Source: Campylobacter concisus (GTDB lineage Bacteria; Campylobacterota; Campylobacteria; Campylobacterales; Campylobacteraceae). Taken from it: a stretch of 64,000 nucleotides of DNA. The position numbers and the translations under genes were made by a program. Below are positions 30,810 through 38,558 of the stretch, piece by piece. Location of the stretch: NCBI RefSeq assembly GCF_002913045.1, contig NZ_PPAF01000041.1, positions 117,956 through 181,955 of the forward strand. The letters run 5' to 3'. Position 1 is the first letter of the stretch, and each line of letters starts with the position of its first letter. The notes under the pieces are model-generated. The model ran no database searches. It was not told the origin of the DNA and was given only the letters and a program-made list of their open reading frames with translations.

Positions 30810-31442
30810 TTAGTGATGCATGTGCATATTAGTTGAGTTATCATCACTCATATTTTGCATCATCATATTCATATGCATCTCACCCATATTTTGCATCATC
30901 TTGTGGTGATCGTGCATTGGCATATCTGCTGGCATGTTCATTGGCATATTCATATGCATACCCATCTCACCGTTTTCAGCCTTGTAGCCAGTTATGGTAG
31001 GATCAACCATGCCAAATATCATTGCGACGTGTGCGACGATCAAGGCAAATATGAGTAGGAAAAAGTGAAGCTTTAGCTTTGCCTTTTCGCTTGCGTTTTT
31101 GTAGATCAAATTTAGCTCTAAAAGCGCGATGCCAAGAAGTGGTATGACGCTGATGAGATATGAGTAGACAGCGATGACATCGGCATATCCACGCCATTTT
31201 ATACTTGGATAAATTTTTGCCATAAAATAGATCACAAGAGCTGTAAAATAGACCCCAAGCACTATGCCAGCAAATTTGCCAACAGCCTTATAGCCAGCAT
31301 TTTTACCGCTATCCATGTGATACATAGTGAGAAACTCCATCGCCACTAAAAGCTCCGTAAGCCCCACAGGTATCACCATGAAGAGGATTAGATTGTAAGG
31401 TTGATTGAGCGATAAAAGCTCCATGTAGTGTGTCATTACCAT
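30810..31442 (-). CDS. Membrane protein with a His/Met-rich C-terminal tail
   Basis: A 210-residue protein with about five hydrophobic helices in the first 155 residues, then a soluble tail dense in Met and His. The tail begins near MGMHMNMPMNMP and ends NMHMHH. Methionine-histidine runs of this kind bind copper or silver in other proteins such as PcoE, SilE and CopC. There is no recognised transporter motif. The gene stands alone between two hairpins. A role in copper binding or tolerance is an inference from tail composition. Confidence 0.78.
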   Translation of the reverse strand: MVMTHYMELLSLNQPYNLILFMVIPVGLTELLVAMEFLTMYHMDSGKNAGYKAVGKFAGIVLGVYFTALVIYFMAKIYPSIKWRGYADVIAVYSYLISVIPLLGIALLELNLIYKNASEKAKLKLHFFLLIFALIVAHVAMIFGMVDPTITGYKAENGEMGMHMNMPMNMPADMPMHDHHKMMQNMGEMHMNMMMQNMSDDNSTNMHMHH

Positions 31443-31529
31443 TGTAAGTCCTTTGTAAAAAATTTAAAGAAGATTAACGCCAAATTGCTAATAATTATAA
31501 AATATCAAGATAACAAATTTAAGCGGATG

Positions 31530-31566
31530 TTAAATTTACTCCTAGCTTGGCTAAGAGTAAATTTAA
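31530..31566 (-). terminator. Long inverted repeat after the TorD-like gene
   Basis: TTAAATTTACTC is paired with GAGTAAATTTAA, and inside it TAGC pairs with GCTA around a TTG loop, giving an almost continuous stem. It begins at the TorD-like stop and probably terminates leftward transcription. Confidence 0.6.
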
Positions 31567-31567
31567 G

Positions 31568-32281
31568 CTAGTCTTTAAACTCGTGTGAGATGACTGGAGA
31601 AAATTCTTCCCAATGAAGTTTGGTTTTAATAGTTGGCATCTTGCTTTGATAAGGCTCTTTTTTAAGCGCAGCAACCGCGACGCTATCGCCTTGTGGCTTG
31701 GCTGGTGCTTCTAGGCTTAAAACGGCTCTTTCAAGCTCGATGAAGTCTTTTAAGATGAGCGCATAGGAGCGGAAGAAATTTGCATTTTTATGAGCCAAAA
31801 GTAGCGAGCCAAACTCATCTATAAATAAATTTAAAGTCTCGCCAAAGAGCTTGTCACTGATATTTTTCGCGCCGTTAAATTCATCACTTAAAAATGTTGC
31901 CATCGCTAAAAATATAAAGCCAACATAGTCCTCGCTATCCTTGCAAAGCTCCTTATCACGCCTATATGGGCTAAGCTTTAGGCAGTGTATCACCCTAAGT
32001 CTAGCCGCGCCGTTATCTCTACCCTCTTCATAAAATGAGGCGCTTAAAGGGATATTTGTAAAGCCAAAAAGAACGTCATTTTGCTCGCTTGTAAGCTCAT
32101 CAAAGCTAAATTTATCTAAATTTGCAAACGCCTCTGCGCTTTGCTTGCTCAAAGGATTTTGCGCTAGGTAGCTAAGCTGCTCCTTCCACCTAGCAAATCC
32201 ATCATCACTGGTGTGAAAAAAGAGTGGATATGCCAAAAATTCGTAAAAATATGACCTTGCTTTTATGATGTTTTTATCCAT
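31568..32281 (-). CDS. TorD/DmsD-family cytoplasmic chaperone
   Basis: A 237-residue, helix-rich soluble protein. The N-terminus (KARSYFYEFLAYPLFFHTSDDGF) and the central YEEGRDNGAARLRV with SEDYVGFIFLAMATFL resemble TorD/NarJ-type chaperones, where an E-x-D-Y/H-I-G-like motif is diagnostic. Such proteins bind Tat signal peptides of molybdoenzymes and hold them until the cofactor is in. The gene overlaps the multi-cluster ferredoxin gene upstream, and the formate dehydrogenase, whose FdhA has a Tat signal, lies on the other side of selA-selB. FdhA is therefore the likely client. Confidence 0.75.
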   Translation of the reverse strand: MDKNIIKARSYFYEFLAYPLFFHTSDDGFARWKEQLSYLAQNPLSKQSAEAFANLDKFSFDELTSEQNDVLFGFTNIPLSASFYEEGRDNGAARLRVIHCLKLSPYRRDKELCKDSEDYVGFIFLAMATFLSDEFNGAKNISDKLFGETLNLFIDEFGSLLLAHKNANFFRSYALILKDFIELERAVLSLEAPAKPQGDSVAVAALKKEPYQSKMPTIKTKLHWEEFSPVISHEFKD

Positions 32282-33947
32282 TTAATAAATCCTCTTTCAT
32301 CGCATTTAGCTGGGCTTGCACCATGATCTTTGCCTTGCAGTCAGCGCAGCAGTAAAGTGACTTGATCTTGGCTCTGTCGTTGCCAAAACGTGGCTGCATG
32401 ATCGATGCGATCTTCTCGACCGCCTTTTTAGTCGCAAACTCTTTTCCGCACTCAACACAGGCAAAAAGCTCATCTCGTGCCAGCTCATTATATGTAAAAA
32501 ACTCAGGCTTAAGAGAAATTTTTCCAACTTCAAGGCTTATGGTGTCTTTTTCAGCACAGCTTAGTTCGCAGTATCCACAAGCTGTACAGACGCTTGGATT
32601 AAATAAAATCGAATTTGTCTTTTTATCAGCTACTAGCGCACTTACGTTACAAGCACCAACGCAACTTAGACAAAGTGTACAGCTATCAGTGTTTATCTTG
32701 ACATCGCCATATCTTATCATCTCGCCGCTTTTTATCACGCCAAGATCCTCGCTGCCTACTAAAAACTCGAGCCTTTTTGCAAAAATTTCTCTTTTTGGCA
32801 AGGCATATTCGTTTATCGTGTGTTGTGAGTCAGCTATAAATTTTGCCTTTTTGAGCGCATCTTCAAGCTCATTTTTATCTTTAGCGTGATAGATCGCCGT
32901 TTCTTTAAATTTAAGCTCATAAATTTGATTTAAGATGCTAATGGCGTCTTTTTCGCCTTTGCCAAGAGTTTTGCTAAATAAAATCACACTCGCACCACTT
33001 TCTTGAAGCAATGTAAGTAGATGCGCTTGATTTAACATATGTGGTGCTAATATGAAAAAAGGTAGGACATTTTCAGGTAGGCTTATATTTAGCTCGTCTA
33101 AATTTATTTCATTAGAAATTATTAGTGGAATTTTACTTTTATAAAGCTTGGCGATAGTGGCAAATGAGTTTTGTGGCATAAGTGTAGAGTCAAGAGATCC
33201 GCTAGGGCAGACGCTAATGCAGTTACCACAATTTACGCAATCGATTTGTGAGAAAACAAGATGCTTTGTCTCGTCTTCTTTTAAAATGGCTACAGTTGGA
33301 CAAACATTAACACAGCGTCCACAAATTTCATTTCGTCGTTCGTGATATTGACAGATCGAAGAGTCATATTGAGTTAGGCTTTTGTACTTAAATTTTGGAG
33401 TTTTTTCATTTAAAATTTTAAGTACAGCTTCATCTTTTAGCCCAGCTATTTCGTAACAGCCGCTTTGCTTTAGCATATAATCTCTTGCGTTTTCAACCAA
33501 GAAAAAGTCACAATCGACCTCAAATTCGTCATTTGCTCTAAGTATCAAAACACTAAGTTCGCCAGCTGCTCCATAAATAAATTTTACTTCAAAGTGCGTG
33601 AGTTCAATGACTTTATAGCCATTTTCTTTTAATAAATTTGCTAGCTCCTCACGGCCTGAGTTGCTTACTATTACGACATTTTTGCCGACTTCTTTTTCGT
33701 AATCAACATCCTTTGCCATGTCAAATGCAGTTGCTCTTGCTTCATAAAGTAAAAGTGTATTTTTAGCCTTTTCTAATACGCTTGCGGTTGTATTTTTTAG
33801 ATAAAAATTTATCTCAGATGCGGTAATGTTTGCTTTAAGCTTTGGCGAGTTAGAAACTAAATATTCTTCCTTTTCGTTATTTATTTCTATCTGTTCATTT
33901 AGCATTAAAGTATCGTCAAAATCGTTATAAAAGCCAAATTCTTTCAT
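32274..33947 (-). CDS. Multi-cluster 4Fe-4S ferredoxin-like protein with a C-terminal zinc-ribbon-like tail
   Basis: A 557-residue cytoplasmic protein from the ATG at 33947 (GGAG upstream; 33965 is less likely). It has two pairs of ferredoxin motifs. The first pair is CGRCVNVCPTVAIL and CVNCGNCISVCPSGSL near 215-260; the second pair is CTLCLSCVGACNV and CTACGYCELSC near 430-475. The tail has CVECGKEF and CCADCKAKI, a likely zinc site. It has no signal peptide. The gene is divergent from selA and upstream of the TorD-like chaperone. The same ferredoxin next to selA is what I recall in C. jejuni. Electron supply to formate dehydrogenase maturation is an inference. Confidence 0.82.
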   Translation of the reverse strand: MKEFGFYNDFDDTLMLNEQIEINNEKEEYLVSNSPKLKANITASEINFYLKNTTASVLEKAKNTLLLYEARATAFDMAKDVDYEKEVGKNVVIVSNSGREELANLLKENGYKVIELTHFEVKFIYGAAGELSVLILRANDEFEVDCDFFLVENARDYMLKQSGCYEIAGLKDEAVLKILNEKTPKFKYKSLTQYDSSICQYHERRNEICGRCVNVCPTVAILKEDETKHLVFSQIDCVNCGNCISVCPSGSLDSTLMPQNSFATIAKLYKSKIPLIISNEINLDELNISLPENVLPFFILAPHMLNQAHLLTLLQESGASVILFSKTLGKGEKDAISILNQIYELKFKETAIYHAKDKNELEDALKKAKFIADSQHTINEYALPKREIFAKRLEFLVGSEDLGVIKSGEMIRYGDVKINTDSCTLCLSCVGACNVSALVADKKTNSILFNPSVCTACGYCELSCAEKDTISLEVGKISLKPEFFTYNELARDELFACVECGKEFATKKAVEKIASIMQPRFGNDRAKIKSLYCCADCKAKIMVQAQLNAMKEDLLNG

Positions 33948-34101
33948 AGTTTCTCCTATTATCAAAAACAGGCTTATTTTAATATTAATGGGATTAATGG
34001 ACTCTGAATTTTATATGTTCCTTTTTGCTCTAAGGTTTAATTTATAATATTTTTTATGTTAAAATCACGGCTTGGTAAAACTAACTTACTAGGAGCACGA
34101 A

Positions 34102-35427
34102 TTGAGCGATTTAAGAGATATCCCACAAGTTGATAAAATCATAAAAAACGAAGCATTTTCAGGATTTGATATAAATTTAGTCACATTGCTTGCGAGGCAA
34201 ATTTTAAATGAAGTTAGAGCTAAAATTTTAAATGAAAATGCAAATTTTGCGTTGCAAGAAATAATAGATTTAATCCTAAACGAATATCATAAATTTAATA
34301 AATCAAGCCTTCAAAGAGTGCTAAATTTAACTGGTGTAACCATTCACACAAACCTTGCTAGAAGCGTAATCGATAAAGAAATTTTAAGCCGAGCGACGCC
34401 AATTATTACAGGATATTCTAACCTTGAATATAACCTAGAAACGGGCAGTCGTGGTAACAGATATGACTATATAGGCTCACTCATAGCAAGAGCATTTGGC
34501 TTTGAAGATGCCATCGTAGTAAATAACAACGCAAGCGCTGTATTTTTGGTGCTAAACACCTTTGCAAGAGGCAGAGAAGTCGTCGTTAGCAGAGGCGAAC
34601 TAGTCGAGATCGGCGGTAGTTTTAGAGTGCCAGAAGTTATGGCAAATGCGGGCTGCTTTTTGAAAGAGGTTGGCACGACAAACAAAACTAAGCTAAAAGA
34701 CTACGAAGAGGCAATTAATGAAAATATGGCGATGCTTGTAAAGGTTCATCGCTCAAATTTTGACATTGTGGGTTTTAGCGAAGAGGTTACAGCAAATGAA
34801 CTAAGCAAATTGGCATGTGAGCAAAATTTGATAGATTATTTTGATCTTGGCAGTGGATTTTACGGAAATTTGCCGTTTAACTTAGATAAAAATGAGCCAG
34901 ATCTAAAAAATTTAAAGGATGTTTCGCTAGTTAGCTTTAGCGGTGACAAACTCCTTGGTGCAGTGCAGTGCGGCATAATAGTTGGCAAAAAAGAGCTCAT
35001 CGCAAAGCTTAAAAAAAATCAGCTTTTAAGAATGCTTCGCGTCGATAAAGTGATCATCTCGCTTTTGGCTGAGAGCATGAAAGCTTATTTAAATAAAGAA
35101 TTTGAGCTAATCACAACACAAAAACTACTTCACAAAAGCGTAAAAGAGCTTGAAAACTTAGCAAATTTTATAAATAAGAATCTAAAAACATCGCTAGAAA
35201 TCGTTCGCACACAAACCTTTGTAGGAGGCGGTGCGATGCCAAATAAAAAAATTCCAAGCGTGGCTTTGGCGGTTAGTGGAGATGCAGTTTTAAATGAGCA
35301 GAAATTTAGGCAAAAAAAGGTAATCGGCCGCATAGAAAATGATAAATTTTTGCTTGATTTAAGAACGCTTTTAGATGAAGATGTAAATGAACTAATAAAA
35401 ATAATAAATGAAACGGAAGAAAAATGA
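34102..35427 (+). CDS. selA: L-seryl-tRNA(Sec) selenium transferase
   Basis: SelA uses PLP and selenophosphate to turn seryl-tRNA(Sec) into selenocysteyl-tRNA. The 441-residue protein has NLTGVTIHTNLARS and ETGSRGNRYDYIG early, and the PLP lysine in VSFSGDKLLGAVQCG near residue 280. The start codon is TTG at 34102 with AGGAG upstream. A TATAAT at 34043-34048 and a TAAAAT at 34060-34065 are both possible -10 boxes. The stop overlaps the selB start by four bases. tRNA-Sec itself is not in the window. Confidence 0.95.
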   Translation: MSDLRDIPQVDKIIKNEAFSGFDINLVTLLARQILNEVRAKILNENANFALQEIIDLILNEYHKFNKSSLQRVLNLTGVTIHTNLARSVIDKEILSRATPIITGYSNLEYNLETGSRGNRYDYIGSLIARAFGFEDAIVVNNNASAVFLVLNTFARGREVVVSRGELVEIGGSFRVPEVMANAGCFLKEVGTTNKTKLKDYEEAINENMAMLVKVHRSNFDIVGFSEEVTANELSKLACEQNLIDYFDLGSGFYGNLPFNLDKNEPDLKNLKDVSLVSFSGDKLLGAVQCGIIVGKKELIAKLKKNQLLRMLRVDKVIISLLAESMKAYLNKEFELITTQKLLHKSVKELENLANFINKNLKTSLEIVRTQTFVGGGAMPNKKIPSVALAVSGDAVLNEQKFRQKKVIGRIENDKFLLDLRTLLDEDVNELIKIINETEEK

Positions 35428-37244
35428 GTTTAATAATAGGAACAGCAGGGCATATCGACCACGGCAAAACCGCACTTATAAAAGAGCTAAACGGCTTTGA
35501 GGGGGATAATCTTGAAGAGGAGAAAAAGCGTGGCATAACGATCGATCTAAGCTTTTCAAATTTAAGTAAAAATGATGAAAATATCGCCTTTATCGATGTG
35601 CCTGGGCATGAAAATCTAATAAAAACGATGATAAGTGGCGCATATGGCTTTGATGCGTGTTTGTTTGTTGTGGCGGCAAATGACGGGCTTATGCCTCAAA
35701 GCTTAGAGCACCTTGAAATTTTAAATCTCCTTGGCGTGAAATCTGTGATCGTGGCACTTACAAAGTGCGACCTCGTAGATGAAGCGACTATAAATTTAAG
35801 AAAAAAAGAGATAAGAGAGGAAATTTCTAAATTTAAAAACCTGCAAATTTTAGAAATTTTTGCCGTTAGTATAAAGGATAAGGCAAGTATAGATGAGCTT
35901 AGAAACTACCTCTTTACACTAAGGGCTAAAAAACGCGAAGAAGATGGCGTTTTTAGATACTACATCGATAGGGTCTTTAGCCTTAAAGGTATCGGTAACG
36001 TCGTAACTGGCACCGTGATAGAGGGAAGCGTTAGTAAAAATGAGAAGCTTTTTAACTACGACGCTGGCAAAGAGGTACTCGTAAGAAGTGTGCAAAGCCA
36101 TGATGAATTTGTGGATCGTGCAGGTGTTAGTAGTCGTGTGGCACTAAATCTAACTGGCATAGAGCTTAGTGAGCTAAAAAAGGGGCAGCTACTTAGTAAA
36201 AAGGGCTTTTTTAGAGGTTTTAGAGAGATAGACGCGGTCGTAACTGCTAAAAATCTCATTCACTCTCAAAGTGTAACATTTTGTGTGGGCGCTAAAAATG
36301 TCCCTGCAAAGGTGCTAATACTAAGCCAAAAAGATGATAGCTACTTTGTTACTTTTAAATTTCAAAGCGATATGTTTTTGAAATTTGACGAGACTTTTGT
36401 GCTTATCTCAGATGCACGAGTGATAGGAGGTGGCAGAGTGCTAAATCCTGTGCTTGAGCCACTAAAAAAAGCTGGCAAAATTCTCTTTTTGGCTGCACTT
36501 TTAAAGCACGATTTTGTGGAGGCATTTTCTATACTTAAAGAAGCTCACAAAAATGGCTTTGGCATTATCTCGTCTTATCAAAGATTTGGCCTAAGTCACG
36601 AAGAGGCCGTAAATGTGGCCAAAAAAGTCTCAAACGTCTTTGTCGATGAAAAAGCTTTAAATATCTACGATCTAAGCGCGGTTGAGCGGATAAAGTCTGT
36701 GGTTAAATTTATGATAGAGAAGAATGAATTTGCTGTTTTCTCAGCTCAAAGTATAAGCCTAAAGCTTGCTTGGGCTAGTCAAAATTTGGCTCAAAAAGCA
36801 CTTGATGAGCTTGAAAGTATAAACTTAATCTCTAAAAATGATGGCGTCTATACAAAAAAAGGCGTTGATATAAGCAAACTAAAAGTAAGGCTTGAAGAGA
36901 AAATTTATGAAATTTTAGAAAGCGGAAAGCTAGCTCCAACGGCACCTTATAATATATATGATGAGCTGGAAATAGATAGGCTAAGTGGTGATAATGCACT
37001 TAAAAAACTAACTGCAATGGGCAGAGTTGTAAGGCTGGAGCATAATCTTTTTATCACTAGAAATTCGCTAAAAATGGCACTTGATAAGCTAAGAGAGATC
37101 ATCAAAAATCAAGGCTTTGTAAATGTTACAAACGCCAAGGATGTACTAAATTTAAGTAGAAAATATGTAATCGCTTATCTTGAGCAACTTGACCTTGAGA
37201 GTGACATAATGAAGCAAGGAAATGATAGAGTCTTTCGTGGTTAG
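35424..37244 (+). CDS. selB: Selenocysteine-specific translation elongation factor
   Basis: SelB carries Sec-tRNA to ribosomes that stall at UGA next to a SECIS hairpin. The 606-residue protein starts with the GTPase domain: G1 GTAGHIDHGKT, G2 KRGITIDLSF, G3 DVPGHE, G4 TKCD. EF-Tu-like domains II and III follow up to about residue 350. The C-terminal third is made of winged-helix repeats that bind SECIS RNA. It is fused by ATGA overlap to selA. Its RNA targets in this window are the hairpins in selD and fdhA. Confidence 0.95.
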   Translation: MSLIIGTAGHIDHGKTALIKELNGFEGDNLEEEKKRGITIDLSFSNLSKNDENIAFIDVPGHENLIKTMISGAYGFDACLFVVAANDGLMPQSLEHLEILNLLGVKSVIVALTKCDLVDEATINLRKKEIREEISKFKNLQILEIFAVSIKDKASIDELRNYLFTLRAKKREEDGVFRYYIDRVFSLKGIGNVVTGTVIEGSVSKNEKLFNYDAGKEVLVRSVQSHDEFVDRAGVSSRVALNLTGIELSELKKGQLLSKKGFFRGFREIDAVVTAKNLIHSQSVTFCVGAKNVPAKVLILSQKDDSYFVTFKFQSDMFLKFDETFVLISDARVIGGGRVLNPVLEPLKKAGKILFLAALLKHDFVEAFSILKEAHKNGFGIISSYQRFGLSHEEAVNVAKKVSNVFVDEKALNIYDLSAVERIKSVVKFMIEKNEFAVFSAQSISLKLAWASQNLAQKALDELESINLISKNDGVYTKKGVDISKLKVRLEEKIYEILESGKLAPTAPYNIYDELEIDRLSGDNALKKLTAMGRVVRLEHNLFITRNSLKMALDKLREIIKNQGFVNVTNAKDVLNLSRKYVIAYLEQLDLESDIMKQGNDRVFRG

Positions 37245-37265
37245 TATTCATTTACAAAAAGTAAA

Positions 37266-37271
37266 TATAAT
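37266..37271 (+). promoter_or_regulatory. Candidate -10 element for the DsbC-like gene
   Basis: TATAAT 26 bases before the ATG, after the selB stop. It suggests the gene can be transcribed independently of selAB. Confidence 0.45.
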
Positions 37272-37297
37272 CCGCCAAATTTTTAAAAAGGAAAAAA

Positions 37298-38038
37298 ATG
37301 AAAAAAGTGGTTTTGGCCTCAATAATAGCGGCAACTAGCCTAATGGCAGCTAGCAATAAGCAAATAGAAGATTTTTACTCAGAAGTTTTTAAAAATCAAA
37401 ATATCGATGGTGTTAATGTAAAAGTCGTAGAACGCACTAAAATTTTAGATGATATAGAAAAAGTAAGCTTAAAATTTAGCAAAGGAGATATGTCTCAAGA
37501 AGATGTGACTTTTGTTAAGGGCGATCTTATGTTTCCTGATGTTGTAAATTTAAAGGAGCAAAAGTCTTATTTAGCTGAAGAAAAAAAAGTAATCGCAGAA
37601 AAAGCAGCACTTGATTTAGTAAAATCACTAGCTAAAATTTATAAAAATGAAGACAAGGCAAATGTTGTAACTCTTGGCAATGATAGCAAAAAGCCAACTC
37701 TTATCATGTTTTCAGATCCTGAATGCCCATATTGTAGAGCCGAGCTAGCAAAGATCGAAACAACGTTAAAAGACAATAATGTTGAAATTATCTTAACTCC
37801 AGTGCATGAATTATCGTCTTTGCAAAAAAGTGCTTTGATCTATAAAGATATAAAAAATGCGAAAAGTGATAGCGATAAGGTTAAAATTTTAAGAAAGTAT
37901 TTCTCTGAAGATTATAACGTAGATGAAAAAAATGTTAGCAAAGAAGAGAGCGACAAGATAGATACTTTACGTAAAAAATATTTCTCAGCTGGCGTTAGAT
38001 CAGTGCCATTTATAATAAATAAAAGTGATTTAAAATAA
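37298..38038 (+). CDS. DsbC/DsbG-like periplasmic thiol-disulfide protein
   Basis: A 246-residue exported protein. It has a signal peptide (MKKVVLASIIAATSLMAAS), an N-terminal dimerisation-like part, and a thioredoxin fold with the active site SDPECPYCRAEL at about residues 145-156 and a cis-Pro loop (VRSVPFII) near the C-terminus. CPYC is a usual DsbG/DsbC-type pair. It could isomerise or protect cysteines in periplasmic proteins; its place between selAB and the formate dehydrogenase genes hints at a role there, which is inference. A terminator follows. Confidence 0.85.
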   Translation: MKKVVLASIIAATSLMAASNKQIEDFYSEVFKNQNIDGVNVKVVERTKILDDIEKVSLKFSKGDMSQEDVTFVKGDLMFPDVVNLKEQKSYLAEEKKVIAEKAALDLVKSLAKIYKNEDKANVVTLGNDSKKPTLIMFSDPECPYCRAELAKIETTLKDNNVEIILTPVHELSSLQKSALIYKDIKNAKSDSDKVKILRKYFSEDYNVDEKNVSKEESDKIDTLRKKYFSAGVRSVPFIINKSDLK

Positions 38039-38042
38039 TCTT

Positions 38043-38064
38043 TTCTAGGGAGCTCTCCCTAGAA
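38043..38064 (+). terminator. Hairpin terminator after the DsbC-like gene
   Basis: A 9-bp perfect stem (TTCTAGGGA / TCCCTAGAA) with a GCTC loop, followed by TTTATA. Confidence 0.55.
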
Positions 38065-38340
38065 TTTATACTTTAAATTAGCCTTTCTCTCAAAATTCAT
38101 AAAAGTTAAAATATTAAATATATTTTCTTATATTTTTAACAATAACTTAACATATTTAATTAAAGCTTTATATTTACTTTGATTATCTTGCAATTATGCT
38201 AAATTTGCAGAGTTTAAATCTAGGCTATAAAAAGCCCTGAAATAGGCCTTGCAATATTTTAGAATTTCTAAAGTTGCAAATTGTGAAGACCAATCAAACC
38301 AAATTCTCAAATTTTTAAGTTTGAGAGCTAAGGAGAAAAA
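38065..38340 (+). promoter_or_regulatory. Promoter and structured leader of the fdh operon
   Basis: A 276-base gap without a gene. A -10-like TATGCT is at 38195-38200. The following 130 or so bases would be leader RNA with small hairpins: GGCT-N6-AGCC at 38223-38236 and TCTCAAA-N8-TTTGAGA at 38305-38326. The latter ends just before the AGGAG of the first operon gene. Regulation by leader structure is possible but not shown. Confidence 0.4.
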
Positions 38341-38547
38341 ATGCAAGGATCAAGAAGAGATTTTCTAAAAAAATCTCTAAAAGTCGGTGCTGCCGGCGGT
38401 GTACTCGCAGTCTCAGCCGTAGCAAAAGTGACTAGTGACGACTTAGCTCCTGATGACAATGGTGTCGTCGTTGGCAAGTCAAACAAAAAAGAGGTGCTTT
38501 ATAAAAAAAGCAAGAACTGGGAAACCTACTATAAAATCGCTTACTAA
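38341..38547 (+). CDS. Small twin-arginine-signal protein of the formate dehydrogenase operon
   Basis: A 68-residue protein that is mostly a Tat signal (SRRDFLKKSLKVGAAGGVLAVSAVA) plus a short charged tail with KSKNWETYYKIAY. Small Tat-signal proteins of this type occur just before fdhA in many proteobacteria. Their function is unclear; maturation or anchoring of the dehydrogenase is suspected. An AGGAG lies 7 bases before the ATG, and fdhA starts 11 bases after the stop. Confidence 0.8.
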   Translation: MQGSRRDFLKKSLKVGAAGGVLAVSAVAKVTSDDLAPDDNGVVVGKSNKKEVLYKKSKNWETYYKIAY

Positions 38548-38558
38548 GGGAGAAAACC

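Noticed and set aside
30855..31058. A rightward small His-rich protein
   Set aside because: It is the complement of the Met/His-rich tail codons of the leftward gene; Met codons read back as His. No ribosome-binding site supports it.
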